Shown here: piece by piece, positions 1-11,400 of the stretch
How the letters are laid out: each line of letters begins with the position of its first letter
Numbering within the stretch: the first letter of the stretch is position 1
DNA from: Chionis minor
Taxonomy: Eukaryota; Chordata; Aves; Charadriiformes; Chionididae
DNA: 64,000 nucleotides
Direction of reading: 5' to 3'
NCBI GenBank assembly: GCA_013398295.1
Contig: VZSF01007679.1
Coordinates: forward strand, 186,001-250,000
Notes under the pieces: model-generated
The model's input: the letters and a program-made list of their open reading frames with translations, nothing else
What the model was told of the DNA's origin: nothing
Databases searched by the model: none
Position numbers and translations under genes: made by a program

Positions 1-1494
1 TGAATAGTTTTGTTTCAGGTAAGAGTGTTTTCCCCCAATAATATGAGATACATATATACATATACTTATTTCCATGACAAAGTTTTCCTTGCTGGTACCA
101 CCCAACCCCTGCTAAATTTATATAGACCCCACACCCCTTATGCACTTCAGGGAAAGAAAGTTCTAACTCTAAGTCAATGATAAGTACTTAAAACACACAT
201 GAGAAGACAGAAAGACCTCTCGTTCTGTTTAAAAAGAGGTGGAGATGATCTGAATCTCAAACAGGAACAGAGCCTCCAACTGGAGGGGCACCAAAATGAA
301 AGCCTGGTTACTGGCCAACTTAAACACAAAGGAGGGTTTCATAAGGCATAAGCAGCACAAACAATTTCTAGTAGGACATAAAACGGGGAAATTTAAGGCC
401 TTTTCCCATTAAGTTGAATTTGAACAGGATTAAGTCCTCAAATTACTGTGTCTCATTTCAGGTCCTTCCTTTGCAGTTTGCTCTTTTGTGAATTGGGAAC
501 TACTCAGATGATGCTGTACTGGACTTGAAAGTTCATATAATCTTTCACTCACTGGCCCCATCTTGTACTGTCCTAGGTGAAATCACTCATGTTTTGCACA
601 GAAACAGCAGTTTCTGTTACCTCTTCAGAAGAGAGGGAATATTTCACAAAATAGTTGATCCATGCAGGGTAAAAATGCCTTTTTTTTTTTTTTTTTGTAA
701 TGTCATTTTAAGCTTGACTTATCCCGGCAGCAATGAGAAGGTTCATTTTACATGCGTATTGGCTTTGAGAAACTATGTAATTTGGATCCCATTCATTCTG
801 AATATAGTTTTTAACTGATTGTAGAGCTTTGGGTTTGGGATTTAGAGTGAACTGAGCCTCAATTGGATGATATAATTTTAATAAAGGGAAATACAGCCAA
901 GCTACATGAGACCATCATTAAGACATCCATCATGTTCCTGAGACTTGAAAAAGAACACCCAGGAGACTTCACAAGTTAGGAACATAGCTAACTTATTTAA
1001 AAGTTCCTTGCCTGTATAACTATGCTTGTTTTAACTATAGTATTGAGATACGGACTGTGTGAAAAGAGTTTTTTATCCTTGTAAGTCTAAAAATAACAGT
1101 AAGTATGCGTGAAAAGTTAGCTTTCTTTAAAACTATATTTCTTTCGTTACCAATAAACCTGGCTAATTCCCTTTCCTCCCCCTTCCAAGCTTTGAGCAAT
1201 GAAGAAAGTTATTATCTCTTAGGCTAGTGAAATTTACATGGAGTTACAGTGGTGAGATCAACGTCACCTCCAAAATTTTTAAATGCTTGAAATGTTTGGC
1301 TTAAAGCCTATTTAGGAGCATAAATCCTATTATTTTGTCTAGGTAAGGTTCTTAGCATATGAGCATGGGCTCTACGTTGAAGATAAGCAAACCAAATAAC
1401 AATGGTTAATGACGCTTGTTTTGTTGTTCATAACAAGTGAGAATAAAGGTAGGAGAAACATAGAGTGTGAGCAATAAATGGCTTATATGAGAGA
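1..1494. other. Unique non-coding stretch
   Basis: AT-rich sequence with no open frame that resembles a known protein. It has a 17-base T run at 680-696. The frame at about 525-818 crosses that run and encodes a string of phenylalanines, so it is taken as chance. No RNA gene or repeat family was recognised. Confidence 0.6.
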
Positions 1495-1967
1495 TAGTGT
1501 GGCCAGCAGGACTAGGGAAAGTGATCGTCCCCCTGTACTCAGCACTGGTGAGGCCCAATCTCAAATCCTGTGTTCAGTTTTGGGCCCCTCACTACGAGAA
1601 AGACACTGAGGTGCTGGAGCGTGTCCAGAGAAGGGCAACGAAGCTGGTGAGGGGTCTGGAGCACAAGTCTTATGAGGAGCAGCTGAGGGAACTGGGGTTG
1701 TTCAGCCTGGAGAAAAGGAGGCTGAGGGGAGACCTTATGGCTCTCTACAGCTACCTGAAAGGAGGTTGTGGCCAGGTGGGGTTGATCTCTTCTCCCAAAT
1801 AACGAGTGATAGGATGAGATGAAACGGCCTCAAGTTGCACGAGAGGAGTTTTAGATTGGATATTAGAAAAAATTTCTTCACCGAAAGGGTTATCAAACAT
1901 TTGGAACAGGCTGCCTGGGAAAGTGGTGGAGTCACCATCCCTAGCAGTATTTAAAAGGCATGTAGAT
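1495..1967 (+). mobile_element. CR1 LINE fragment A, part upstream of the LTR
   Basis: This is the 3' portion of a chicken-repeat-1 (CR1) non-LTR retrotransposon, truncated at its 5' end as most CR1 copies are. The frame at 1497-1802 encodes the C-terminal region of CR1 ORF2 after the polymerase core: [17 protein letters not shown], then [14 protein letters not shown], then [18 protein letters not shown]. These match the parallel region of the better preserved copy at 29313-30440. The frame breaks near 1800, but CR1-like nucleotide sequence continues until it is cut at 1967 by the inserted LTR. The rest of the element resumes at 3115. The copy is inactive. Confidence 0.9.
1963..1967. repeat. 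Target-site duplication, left copy (TAGAT)
   Basis: Five bases directly before the TG that starts the LTR. The same five bases follow the terminal CA at 3115-3119. A 5-bp duplication is the size usually made by ERVL-type integrases. Confidence 0.85.
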
Positions 1968-2116
1968 TGTTGCATTAAGAGTTAAAGTAATTTGGCAGAA
2001 AATAAGCCCCCTTGTGTTCCAGCTGACCCTCAGATATTAGAGGAGCTGGGGGCGCCTGGGCTTAGATTCTGATTGATGCCCAATGTGGCATTGATAGTCC
2101 GGTCGCACCCAATGCC

Positions 2117-2122
2117 TTTATT
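2117..2122 (-). terminator. Polyadenylation signal of the solo LTR
   Basis: AATAAA on the minus strand, downstream of the TATA box and about 150 bases before the minus-strand end of the LTR. This is the usual place for the R-region signal. Confidence 0.55.
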
Positions 2123-2552
2123 GGACTATCACGATTACGGATGCACTGCTAACACTGCCCTGTCCATCTGGCAGCATTCTCTGAACTATCATGGCCACAC
2201 TCAGGATTCGATCGCATTCAAGAACTCTCACAGCCAGATTAATGAACTTTGAGATTGATTAAAGCAACAAATGCACAAATTCTTTAGATTGCTGGTGATA
2301 AATTAGCTGCTTACAAAGCACGTGCAAAAGATTAATATGGCCAAGATATACATGCATGGAATAAAGCAACACTGTAGAGATTCCTGAGTTTTCTGGGGAT
2401 CCACTTGAGATAGTCGAGTGTTCGAATCTTACCCAAAGGCGTCCCAATGGGGGGGGAAGAGAGGCTCAGCTCATCAGCTGGTCCCGAGGTCGGGGAATGG
2501 GGTTTCTTCCCGTGGTGGAGTCTTCCCCAACATTAGCTCCCTTCCCACACTA

Positions 2553-2559
2553 TTTTATA
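2553..2559 (-). promoter_or_regulatory. TATA box of the solo LTR
   Basis: Minus-strand TATAAAA inside a CTATAAAATAG context. It fixes the orientation of the LTR as antisense to the host CR1. Whether it is still active is unknown. Confidence 0.55.
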
Positions 2560-3114
2560 GTGTTTTAATTTACAGGTGGAACTTGAAGTGACCATCGTCA
2601 TATGTAGCTTTCTCGTAATTGGTCCAAAATTCTCTCACTTAATTTTTAAAGGTACAGACTAGCAAAAATTCAGTCTGCAAGCTCAGTGAGGGGTGGTCTT
2701 CACCTGAGAGGCAGGTAACTTTTGGGATGGAGGTGTGTTTTGGTATTATAATGACATTATAATGAGCAAAGTTCACTCAAAGTGCAGCATTTCATCAAAA
2801 ACTGACAGACTGTTGGCCCAGGGCACCATATACGCAGCATATCCGTTGCGTTAAGTATACTGTGTACCTTTAAATCCCTTTGTTATCACAGAGCGTGGCC
2901 GCGGTGTCTCCACTCCGCTCCACCCTCCGTGGAGTTTCTCCTGGCGCTAGCACACCAAGTTCCCCTGATCTTGCCAACACCTAGGGTTGCCTAGGGAGTT
3001 GCCATGGTACTCGTTGCACCTTAGCTGCATTCCACCCTGCTCCAATAGTGTAGGTTTTACTTAAAAATGTGAATATATATTTAATTTTAAGTCACCCTCA
3101 GCAATTATCCCACA

Positions 3115-3119
3115 TAGAT
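3115..3119. repeat. Target-site duplication, right copy (TAGAT)
   Basis: Identical to 1963-1967 and immediately after the LTR terminal CA. The CR1 sequence continues from here. Confidence 0.85.
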
Positions 3120-3226
3120 GTGGTGCTTAGGAACATGGTTTAGTGGCAATTTGGCAGTGTTAGGTTGATGGTTGGACTCAATGATCCTAAAGGCCTTTTC
3201 CAATCTAAATGATTTAATGTTTCTAA
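3115..3226 (+). mobile_element. CR1 LINE fragment A, 3' end after the LTR
   Basis: The last ~110 bases of the CR1 whose upstream part is 1495-1967. The tract with GGACATGG-like, CTTGGCAGTG-like and GGTTGATGGTTGGACTC motifs followed by a degenerate ATGATTCTA-type tail is a standard CR1 3' UTR. It proves that the LTR landed inside an existing CR1. Confidence 0.85.
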
Positions 3227-4529
3227 ATAATGGCTACATCAGTAACAATTTTTTCTAGTAACTCCCTGTGGAGATCTTGCAGGAGAAACTACACAGAAAG
3301 TAAACCCAAGCACTGTGTGGTCAATTTAATTAAAAATATTTTTCCAAAAGCTAATGCCGGATGACCCTATCTCTGCATAATTTAGGGGTACAGGAATTAG
3401 CACTACATGAGTGTAGGGTAAGGGAACTTTGTTTTATGAAGGTAACCCAAACAATTTACAAAATATCAGAAGCGAAAGACTTAAAAGATCTGAAATTTCT
3501 GTTCGTTACTAAAACTATTTAAGGAACAGCCTTTCGATAAGGAATTCATTGAATTTGAAGAATGCTTAGCTCAGATTTGATTGTACTGTTCTGCATCACT
3601 TATTTAATAATATGTAGTCTAAACAAGCAACTATTTAACAGGAAAATATCAATATTCCATAAAAAAGTTTTAAACCCCTTTACATTGAATCATTTCATTG
3701 ATTGGAAATTATCTCAATTTAAGAGGGCTCTTAAGATTCTGTAAGACTGAAGAGGGCAGCTTTTTGGTGCAATATCGTAACTTTGCTTATCTCTTGTATC
3801 GTTGCTGTTTTCTAGTTTTAGAAATAACATGGGCAGATCATGCTAAATACTGAAAGCATAAGGGATCTAAAAGTGCCAGAGATGCAAAAGTGTTCAGAGA
3901 AATGCACACATTTTTCTTTCCATCACTTAATCCAGGAGGATTACAACATGAGATTACCTCAGTTTTCATTGATTCAATGTTGACAGGCTGTCTTGCTACT
4001 ACCATAAATGCATCATCAGCTAGATGAGAATCTTCAATTCATGATGAAAACAGATTGTGCAAGGAACACTTTTTCAGCAAAGGATATGAAAGTTTGGTGG
4101 TTTGTTCGCTGAATCAGAGTCAGCAACACCATACTGTTTTGAAAACAGCAAAATCATAACAGAAACAGAAGCCTTGTATAATAAATATATGAAATTATCT
4201 TTCTGCTCTGCTCTGTGATGCCAAATCCAGCTCTAAGACAAATCCAGTCTTGGCCACTGCTCTTCAGAATAGATATGACCTTACTGGAAAGAGAAAACCG
4301 ACAAGAAAGATCAACAGTCTTGAAACAGTCTTCAATCTAAGAGGAAATTTTAAAGGTTCTGTGCTTGTACAGTTTAGAAAAGACCAAGACAAGATGTGAT
4401 AAAAGTCTCTCAGTATGTAAAAATTACCTGTAAGGGGTAAAGAAAGATATTGCTATTTATATCTGTGTGGACAATAAATAATGGCTTTAGACTGCTTCAA
4501 GAGGAATTTAAATTAAGCTCACAGAAAAT
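3227..4529. other. Unique non-coding stretch
   Basis: AT-rich sequence between CR1 copies A and B. The longest frame (3562-3744, 60 codons) is of chance length and has no motif. Nothing else was recognised. Confidence 0.55.
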
Positions 4530-5801
4530 TTTATTTATGGCCAGTTGGGTGTTGGAATAGATTGCAATGGTTGTGTGACCTTATCTTGGGCAGAGCACCT
4601 GGATAAGGAACAAATGCATAAGGGAAAAGGGACTGATGTCGTCTATCTGGACTTCTGCAAAACATTTGATGCTATCCCGTGCAACATCCTTGTCTCTAAA
4701 ATGGAGAGACATGGGCTTGACGGGTGGACACTGGGTGGATAATGAGTTGGCTGAATGGCCGTACTCAAAGAGTTGTGGTCAACAGCTCATTCTCCGGGTG
4801 GAGACCAGTGACAAGTGGTGTCTCTCAGGGGTATGTACCACGACCAGTATTATTTAACATCTTTGTCAGAGACATGGACAGGGGGGCTGAGTGCACCCTC
4901 AGCATGTTTATGGATGATGCCAACCTGAGTGTTGTGGCTGATACCCTAGAAAGAAGGGATGCCATCCAGAGGGACCTTGACAGGCTAGAGAGGTGGACCC
5001 ATGTGAACCTCATGAAGTTCAATAAGGGCAGTTGCAAGGTCCTGCACCTGGGTTGGGGCAACACCAAACATGGATACAGGCCGGGGGATGAGTGGACTGA
5101 TAGCAGCCTTGTGGAGAAGGACTTGGGAGTACTGGTGGTTGAAAGACTGAGTATGAGCTGGCAATGTGCGCTTGCTGCCCAGAAAGCCAATCACATCCTG
5201 AGCTGCATCAAAAGAAGCGTGGCCAGCAGGTTGAGGGAGGTGGTTCTGCCCCTCTACTCTGCTCTTGTGAGACCCCACCTGGAGTATTGTGTTCAGCTCT
5301 GTGGAGCTTATGCTGGAGCCCTCAGCATAAGAAGGACCCATCAGTGTGGTTACAAAGCAGAGCCATGTGATCAGAGGGCTGGAGCAACTCCTTCTGTGAA
5401 GAAATGCTGAGAGTTGGTGTTGTTCAGCCTGAAGGAGAGAAGGTTCCAGAGAGACCTTATAGTGGCCTTCCAGTATTTAAAGGGGCCTACAGGAAAGGTG
5501 GAGAGGGACTCTTTATCAGGGAGTATCGCGATAGGTTGAGGGGTAACTATTTTAAACTGAAAGAGGGTAGAATCAGATTAGATGTTAAGAAGAAATTCTT
5601 TACTCTGAGAGTGGTGATACAGTGGAACAGGTTGCCCAGAGAAATTGTGGATCCCCCATCCCTTGAAGTGTTCATGGCCAGGTTGAATGGGGCTTTGAGC
5701 AACCTGGTCTAGTGGAAGGTGTCCCTGCCCATGGCAGGGGGGTTGGACCTAGATGATCTTCCCTTCTAGCCCAAACCATTCTGTGATTCTAGGATTCTGT
5801 G
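4530..5801 (+). mobile_element. CR1 LINE fragment B
   Basis: A 5'-truncated CR1 covering most of the reverse transcriptase catalytic region, the C-terminal region and the 3' UTR. It ends in degenerate ATTCTGTG tail repeats at about 5778-5801. It is diverged and frameshifted. The 5' edge is approximate because the first ~50 bases are weakly similar. Confidence 0.9.
4545..5712 (+). pseudogene. Decayed CR1 ORF2 (reverse transcriptase) of copy B
   Basis: Three overlapping frames carry successive parts of one CR1 polymerase: 4545-4742 has the domain A region (VVYLDFCKTFDAIP), 4724-5410 has domain B (GVSQG) and domain C, and 5404-5712 has the C-terminal end (NRLPREIVDPPSLEVF). The frame changes at about 4724-4742 and 5404-5410, so it cannot make a whole protein. 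The catalytic FADD motif reads FMDD at 4907-4918, keeping both aspartates. Some CR1 residues around domain A are replaced. This is a dead copy older than the one at 29313-30440. Confidence 0.88.
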
Positions 5802-7528
5802 AAGTCACTGGATAACCTCTCATGTTCCCTTTCAAGCTCAGTTTTCTACGATTGTTAAATTTTATTACTATGTGGATGTTTTTATGCTTTTGTAGAACAA
5901 TATTTTATACAGATTTTCAGTTGTCCTTTATTCAGCTTATTTTATAAAATATCTCTGTTGTTCCATCAAAAATTTGCTTCCAGATGACTCTAGACATTCC
6001 TGTTTCCTATAACTAAATCTTTTGGTCTCAGAATGCATCTTTAAAAGTCTTTAAATGTGAATGGCTATAAAATAAATTATTGCCTCATCTTTCTTGATGT
6101 GGATATTAATCTCTTCCCAGAAGATGTGGTGTAAGTTAAACATTCATGGATAAGCTGTTCCCCCAATAAATTTTAGATTGCTTTAAATACCCTTACAGTG
6201 CAAAGTTATTATGGAATAATTTTATATAGCCCTGCAGTTCAATATATCAACATCTTGAAGGAGGCTTCAGCCATTTTAGTAATTTGTAGCATAAAAGTTA
6301 TTAGGAAATGCTCAGTAGTGAAGATGTTCTTGTTAAATCTTAGAAAATCAGTTTAGAGTCTTCATAAAGGTTATAATTTTTAAAAAAGATGGCTGGAGAA
6401 TAAATTATGGGGTATAAAATGAAAGATTTTCCCTTGGAAAGGTAAGTAGCAGAGATCACTTATGACTTGGTGAATGTCCTAGAATCTTAGTGAATGCTAA
6501 CATCCTAACATCACTGCGTTGTAATGTATAGTCTAATTAATAGCCAATATCTTTGGATTATTTAGCATAAATTGAACTCTTTCTGAAATGTAAAACAAAT
6601 ATCTTAGATTTTATTCCTTCTGAAAAAAAGTTTTTGTCTCATGCAAGCTGAAGTATCTTTGCTCTTTGATATCATGATTTGTTATATTTTCCTCTTTTAA
6701 CTAAATGGATTTCATCACATATATATGTAGCTTATCCCTTATTAGTCATTTAGTAGTTAAACAGGCTGGAACAGGCTTTTATCAGATGTTCTAGGTGAAG
6801 CACAAAAACCAGTCACTAATATTTTACATATCTCTGTATACCTTGCTCAAATGCACAATACAAAGCAAAACAGAGCAGAATGCTAAAATGAAACAAAACC
6901 TGTCAATTTAGAAGTTTAATCACAGAATACTAATAAAATCTTTTAAAACAGTGAAAATGGTTTTATTGTTTAGTAGATGACCACCTCTTCCATAAGTAAA
7001 ATCTCTAACAGAATTATCGAATCAGAGATTTCCTGGTAGTTTTTTTTAAGTTAGGATTAATTTTTCCTGTAATTTGATATAAAATAAATAAATATGTGAA
7101 CAAGAATATAATTTTTCTTTTTTTCCTCCAAATGATGGACACAAATTCAAAGCTTTAAAATATAAATTAGATAGTATTTTTATGTATGAAGACTGATCAG
7201 CTTCCTGTGGCCATGCATACTCTTCTATAGAACCTGCATCTTAAGGCAGCAGCAATCACTGATGGGGCTTTTTCAAAAAGGGTGCGTAATTTTCTCTTGT
7301 GAACTATGGTTCGCAAATGATTTCTAACTGGATGCAAATGCCATAATGGACTGGATTCTATGCAGTAATAGCCTACTCATGTCCATGGAGAAATAAAACT
7401 CTTCCATTTTATGCTACAGGCCTGGTTCAGTGCTTTGGGAAGGACTTTGAAGGATGACTTCAATCTTTCTCTTCTGGACAAAGGAGACTGTAAAAAATAT
7501 GCCATGCTCCATAAAACTTTATATTATT
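5802..7528. other. Unique non-coding stretch
   Basis: Very AT-rich sequence with many short A and T runs and no open frame above chance. No repeat family or RNA gene was recognised. Confidence 0.55.
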
Positions 7529-7589
7529 CATATATATGTACACATATGTACATATGTATACATATATATATGTATATGCACATATATAC
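7529..7589. repeat. TA/CATATG microsatellite
   Basis: An imperfect TATA/TACATATG/TGTATA tract made of overlapping self-complementary words. The frames at 7411-7593 and 7454-7648 gain their tyrosine, isoleucine and histidine runs from this tract and are not genes. Confidence 0.8.
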
Positions 7590-7768
7590 TTAATATAATT
7601 TGGATAGTATTTTACTACTGCATAGTTTCACAGGCATTGTTTCGATAAACATGCGCTTTAATAATCTCTAAGAAATTTCAAGGGGGATTAGCCAATTGCC
7701 TGGAGTCATGCTCTCCTTGCTGCTATTAAACAACGTCTGCTGGTTTTGTTTCTTGTGGGTCCTTTCAG

Positions 7769-8235
7769 AGCACCCTGGGGAAAACCGTGGGGCAAGTGAG
7801 TTTGCCATCTCTAAGTGTCAAACTTATTTTTTTACTGAGCTCATGAGAATAGAATCCATCTATAAACTTTCTGAGACCTTGATTTGCTTGAGCCAGCAGC
7901 CAGAGATGATCAAAATTGTTTGTTCTTGCTCAGTATTTCTTTACATTAAGCTTCCAATGAACGGAACGGTCAGCTATCAGAAAGTGTGTTATTTATTAAC
8001 GACGCTCAACACATTGGTAAATCAAAATAGGAAAGATCTTCTTGTACTTCATGGCATAGTGCACATAGAGCACATTATTCTACCATGCAGTTCATATCTG
8101 AAGAAATACCTCATAGCTGTTTGCACTCATATCGTAAATGTGAAATCAATCTTACTACTGTCTTTGGAGAGCAAAGGAGCAGAAGAAACCAATGTCTCTA
8201 CCAAGAATCTTAACGTACTGCCAAATGTAAAGTAG
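7769..8235 (+). CDS. Candidate exon of unknown identity
   Basis: The frame around 7696-8235 is open for about 180 codons, which is long for such AT-rich DNA and the longest outside any recognised repeat. I do not recognise the product. A good splice acceptor (pyrimidine-rich tract ending CCTTTCAG) lies at 7761-7768, so a coding exon could start at 7769 in codon position 2. The predicted peptide from there is mostly helical, rich in leucine, isoleucine and cysteine, with no signal peptide in the exon part and no catalytic motif I can see. It ends at a TAG at 8233-8235, but a donor-like GTAGGT begins at 8232 and would bypass that stop. It could be a real exon, a decayed pseudogene, or chance; a minus-strand frame (8155-8400) overlaps its end. 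Confidence 0.22.
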
Positions 8236-8420
8236 GTTTGCAATTCGAGCATTTTCACCAACAGTGGCAGCGGCTCCTAAACAAAGCTGAATCAATGCCT
8301 GCCAGGCAGCCTGGAGACAAAAACTGCAGTTTTGCTCATTCTGTACCTGTTCTCGCAATAACATGGGAATTCTCTTCCCAAATGTATCAGCTAGCACCAC
8401 ATTAACTAGTCAGCAAATAA

Positions 8421-11400
8421 AGACAAAGCTTGAAACAAATCCGATCTGTAGGAGCTATGTGATGTTTTTAACTGTTTCCAGGATGATTCAAGAAGAATAG
8501 TAAAAATCATTGCTTATTTGATAACAGATGTTTTAAAACAGCTTCTCATCCAGTTATTGCTTGATTTCAGTTATTGCTTTTTTTCTGTGATTTGAGGTCT
8601 CATGACTTCAAAAGAAGTCATGTTCGTATCTTTTCTAAAAAAATTCTCGTATACACATACCAGACTTCAGTGCGGAGGTTATAAAGGACCCTCAATTCTA
8701 TCACAGCTACCTAACAACTGGCTTCAGCTGATATTTCTCGGCTAAGGATACAAGTTAAATATCTTCCATACCATGGCATCAGGTGAAAAGACTAGTAGTT
8801 TTCCTAAACTTTCCAGATGACATGTATGTGTTAAAGCTAACCACAGAGAACCTCCCTAACTGTAAATCTGCCTATTTTTCTGCTGATAGTATATGTTTAG
8901 ATACTTAAATATTAATGTCCTTTGGCAAGTGCATTAGGACTCAAGTGATAAATCTAAAACATACAGTTGCTTATCTCAAACATTAAAGATAGGCTGATGG
9001 TCTCCTGAGTATTGGGGATTGGCCATATATACATTATTTATCCAAGACGGTTACATGTCATTAAGCCCAGACTCATTTTCATGTTACTTCCTCATGTGCT
9101 GTAGGCAGCAAGACTAGGTACGTATTGACATTTGTGAAGTATATTGCAGATCAATATGATACACTTTAAGGTAATTGTCCATACAGAAAATAGTCACAAA
9201 CTTCTGAGAAAAAGCTGCCTTTCACGAAGTAGGAGGTTAGTTTTAGCATTTTACCTACATATATACTCTGAGTTCTGCCTTTTCTGTTGTAAAATAAGCT
9301 ACGCTCATTTCAAGGCTGTCTATTCTTAAAGAACGGATTAAACAATGTTTCTTTATTTCTCAGACGTTTCCTTTTGCTGTGCAGGGTAGCCCCTCTGGGT
9401 TTTCTGAAAATGCTTTGCTTACAGAGATCGGATTGTGCTTCTTTGGTACAACTCGTCAGTTTGTTATGGCAGCCGTCTGCATATCTATTGCACGCTCCAC
9501 CAACAGCACCTGCTGGAGCTGAGGGAGATCGGGGTGTGCTTTGCATTAACCTTCTGGTTCTAGTCTTTAATCTAACATTCAGCAATAAGTTTAGTATTTT
9601 TAGGTCCTTTCTGTAAGAGCAGCAAATAAACACAGTCGCTACACCTCTAGCGTAAGGCAACCCACACAAGAGCGTGGATCTCATCTGTGGGTGTGACAGC
9701 ATTGAACTGAAGGTTGCTGGGACGCAGTAGGCGATGAACAGGGACATTGCCAGAGCCTCACGTGTCTTGACTGACTGCCTGCAATACTGTTGAGGAGACT
9801 ACAACACTAAGAATTACAGCTACTGAAACATTGAGACTGGAATGACTGTTCTTGCTGCACTGATGCCATGTCTCCTACGGGCCTTGTACTAAATGCAAAG
9901 CAGGTCTCACCTCACTTGCTTGACTCCTCCTTTCTCATTTTGAGGTGTAGGACAACAGAATCAGAAAGTACCACATGAACAATATTTTCCAAGAATGCAG
10001 CGGGTGTTTTAGGTTTTGCTGCCTCATTGACCTGCCGTAAAATGAATCTGCCAGGCTAGAAAGTCTGACACAGAATGTTTCATAAAGTTCCTTGGCTCCT
10101 CTATACCCCTGCATGCTCATGTCCTTGTTTTTGCTAGAAAATGGCTGCACACTGAGTGTCTCAGAGCATGTAAACATAATTTACCTGCACCTGAAAGGGA
10201 AAGAAAATCCAAGCTTATTTATATGTTTGTATGTTTGAACTAGGACTATAAAGTTATATTTCTTTGCATTTAAGGTATTTCTTAAAACTATCTAGTTTTT
10301 TTTTTTAAGCTGGTCCAAGAAAAATTGCCATAATAAATGATATGAAAATTCTGTCAGGCAATTCCTCCCTTCTTGGAACTAGGAACCTCTTACATGATTG
10401 TAATGACCATATGCAGCATGTTGTGATGTTAGCATTTCGTCTATAAAAGAAATACAGCACCTAGATCTGCTCTCAAAGAAGTTAGCAAGTGACTGACTTG
10501 CTATCAACAGGTGAGGGAGGAGGATTGGGTTGAAATTCTCACAACACAAAAGATAAAAGGTCTCCTTCGTATTTCTGACAGGCACTCAGACATACATTTT
10601 ATGTGTGTTAGATAAAGAATGCTTTTGTTTATAGGACTAGCAATGCCAAGACAATTTCCCAGCAAAATGTTCTGATTTTATTATTTATGATTTGTATTAT
10701 AAGTTCTGCTGGAAGCTTCTATAAAGATCTGGAGCCACAAATGCATATTAACAGCCCCTGCTTCACAGAATTAAAAATCTAATGAGACAGCACAGGTGGT
10801 GAATGTGGAGAATCAGAGGAGTGAGAGATAAAGGTGTTTTTTCACTGTAGCCATTCAGTTGATTGATAATGGTGGGGATAGAACTCCAAAATCCAGTCCT
10901 GCCACCTCAGAGCATCAGAACACCACCAAATCCTGCCACTGGTCCCTCTTGGCATCTTGATTCATTCAATTCAAATGCCTGAACTCTACATGCACCGTTC
11001 TTGTTTCTGTACTAAAATCCCTTCATGAGAATGGCTAGCTGGATGGATCATTTCTGCAGAACAAGTTCTGCCTCTCCCTGCTGGGAAGTTCACCCATGCA
11101 GCAAAAGTTCTTCTATCTGTAGCACGTCCTGTAAGAATCATTCAAGTGCCAAAGTGCAAGGGATCATGAAGGAATTATTTTAGAAAGAGTTTCAAAAAAC
11201 CCAAACAAGCCCTTTTATAATTTTCTTCCAGTTATAACTCATGCTATGTTACTGGAGAGCCATAGCTGAGAAACGTGTAGTAACATTTACAGGAAAAGCT
11301 GCGCAATTTTTGACTATTATTATCTAGAATTAATAGAAAAATAGATTGCCTGGCTTTAACAAGGGGCTTTTAGAATAGATGAAGGAAGATACGTCCTATA

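Larger units (their letters stand above)
1968..3114 (-). mobile_element. Solo LTR of an avian endogenous retrovirus, inserted in CR1 A
   Basis: The 1147-bp block begins TG and ends CA, has short imperfect inverted ends (TGTTGCATTA against TGTGGGATAAT read from the other side), and is bounded by identical TAGAT 5-mers. It interrupts a CR1 whose two halves are in the expected order on both sides. Read on the minus strand it has a TATA box (2553-2559) and, about 430 bases downstream, an AATAAA (2117-2122), which is the expected U3-R-U5 order. No internal retroviral genes are present, so it is a solo LTR left by recombination between two LTRs. The 5-bp duplication favours an ERVL-like (class III) origin; the exact family is not known to me. 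Confidence 0.85.

Noticed and set aside
2405..2430. tRNA-like T-loop word (GTTCGAATC)
   Set aside because: Lies inside the solo LTR, and no acceptor stem, D arm or anticodon arm could be placed around it.
4825..5370. Frames of 68-121 codons around CR1 copy B
   Set aside because: Antisense or off-frame readings of the CR1 polymerase remnant.
7411..7648. Two short plus-strand frames with tyrosine, isoleucine and histidine runs
   Set aside because: Their unusual peptides come from the TA/CATATG microsatellite.
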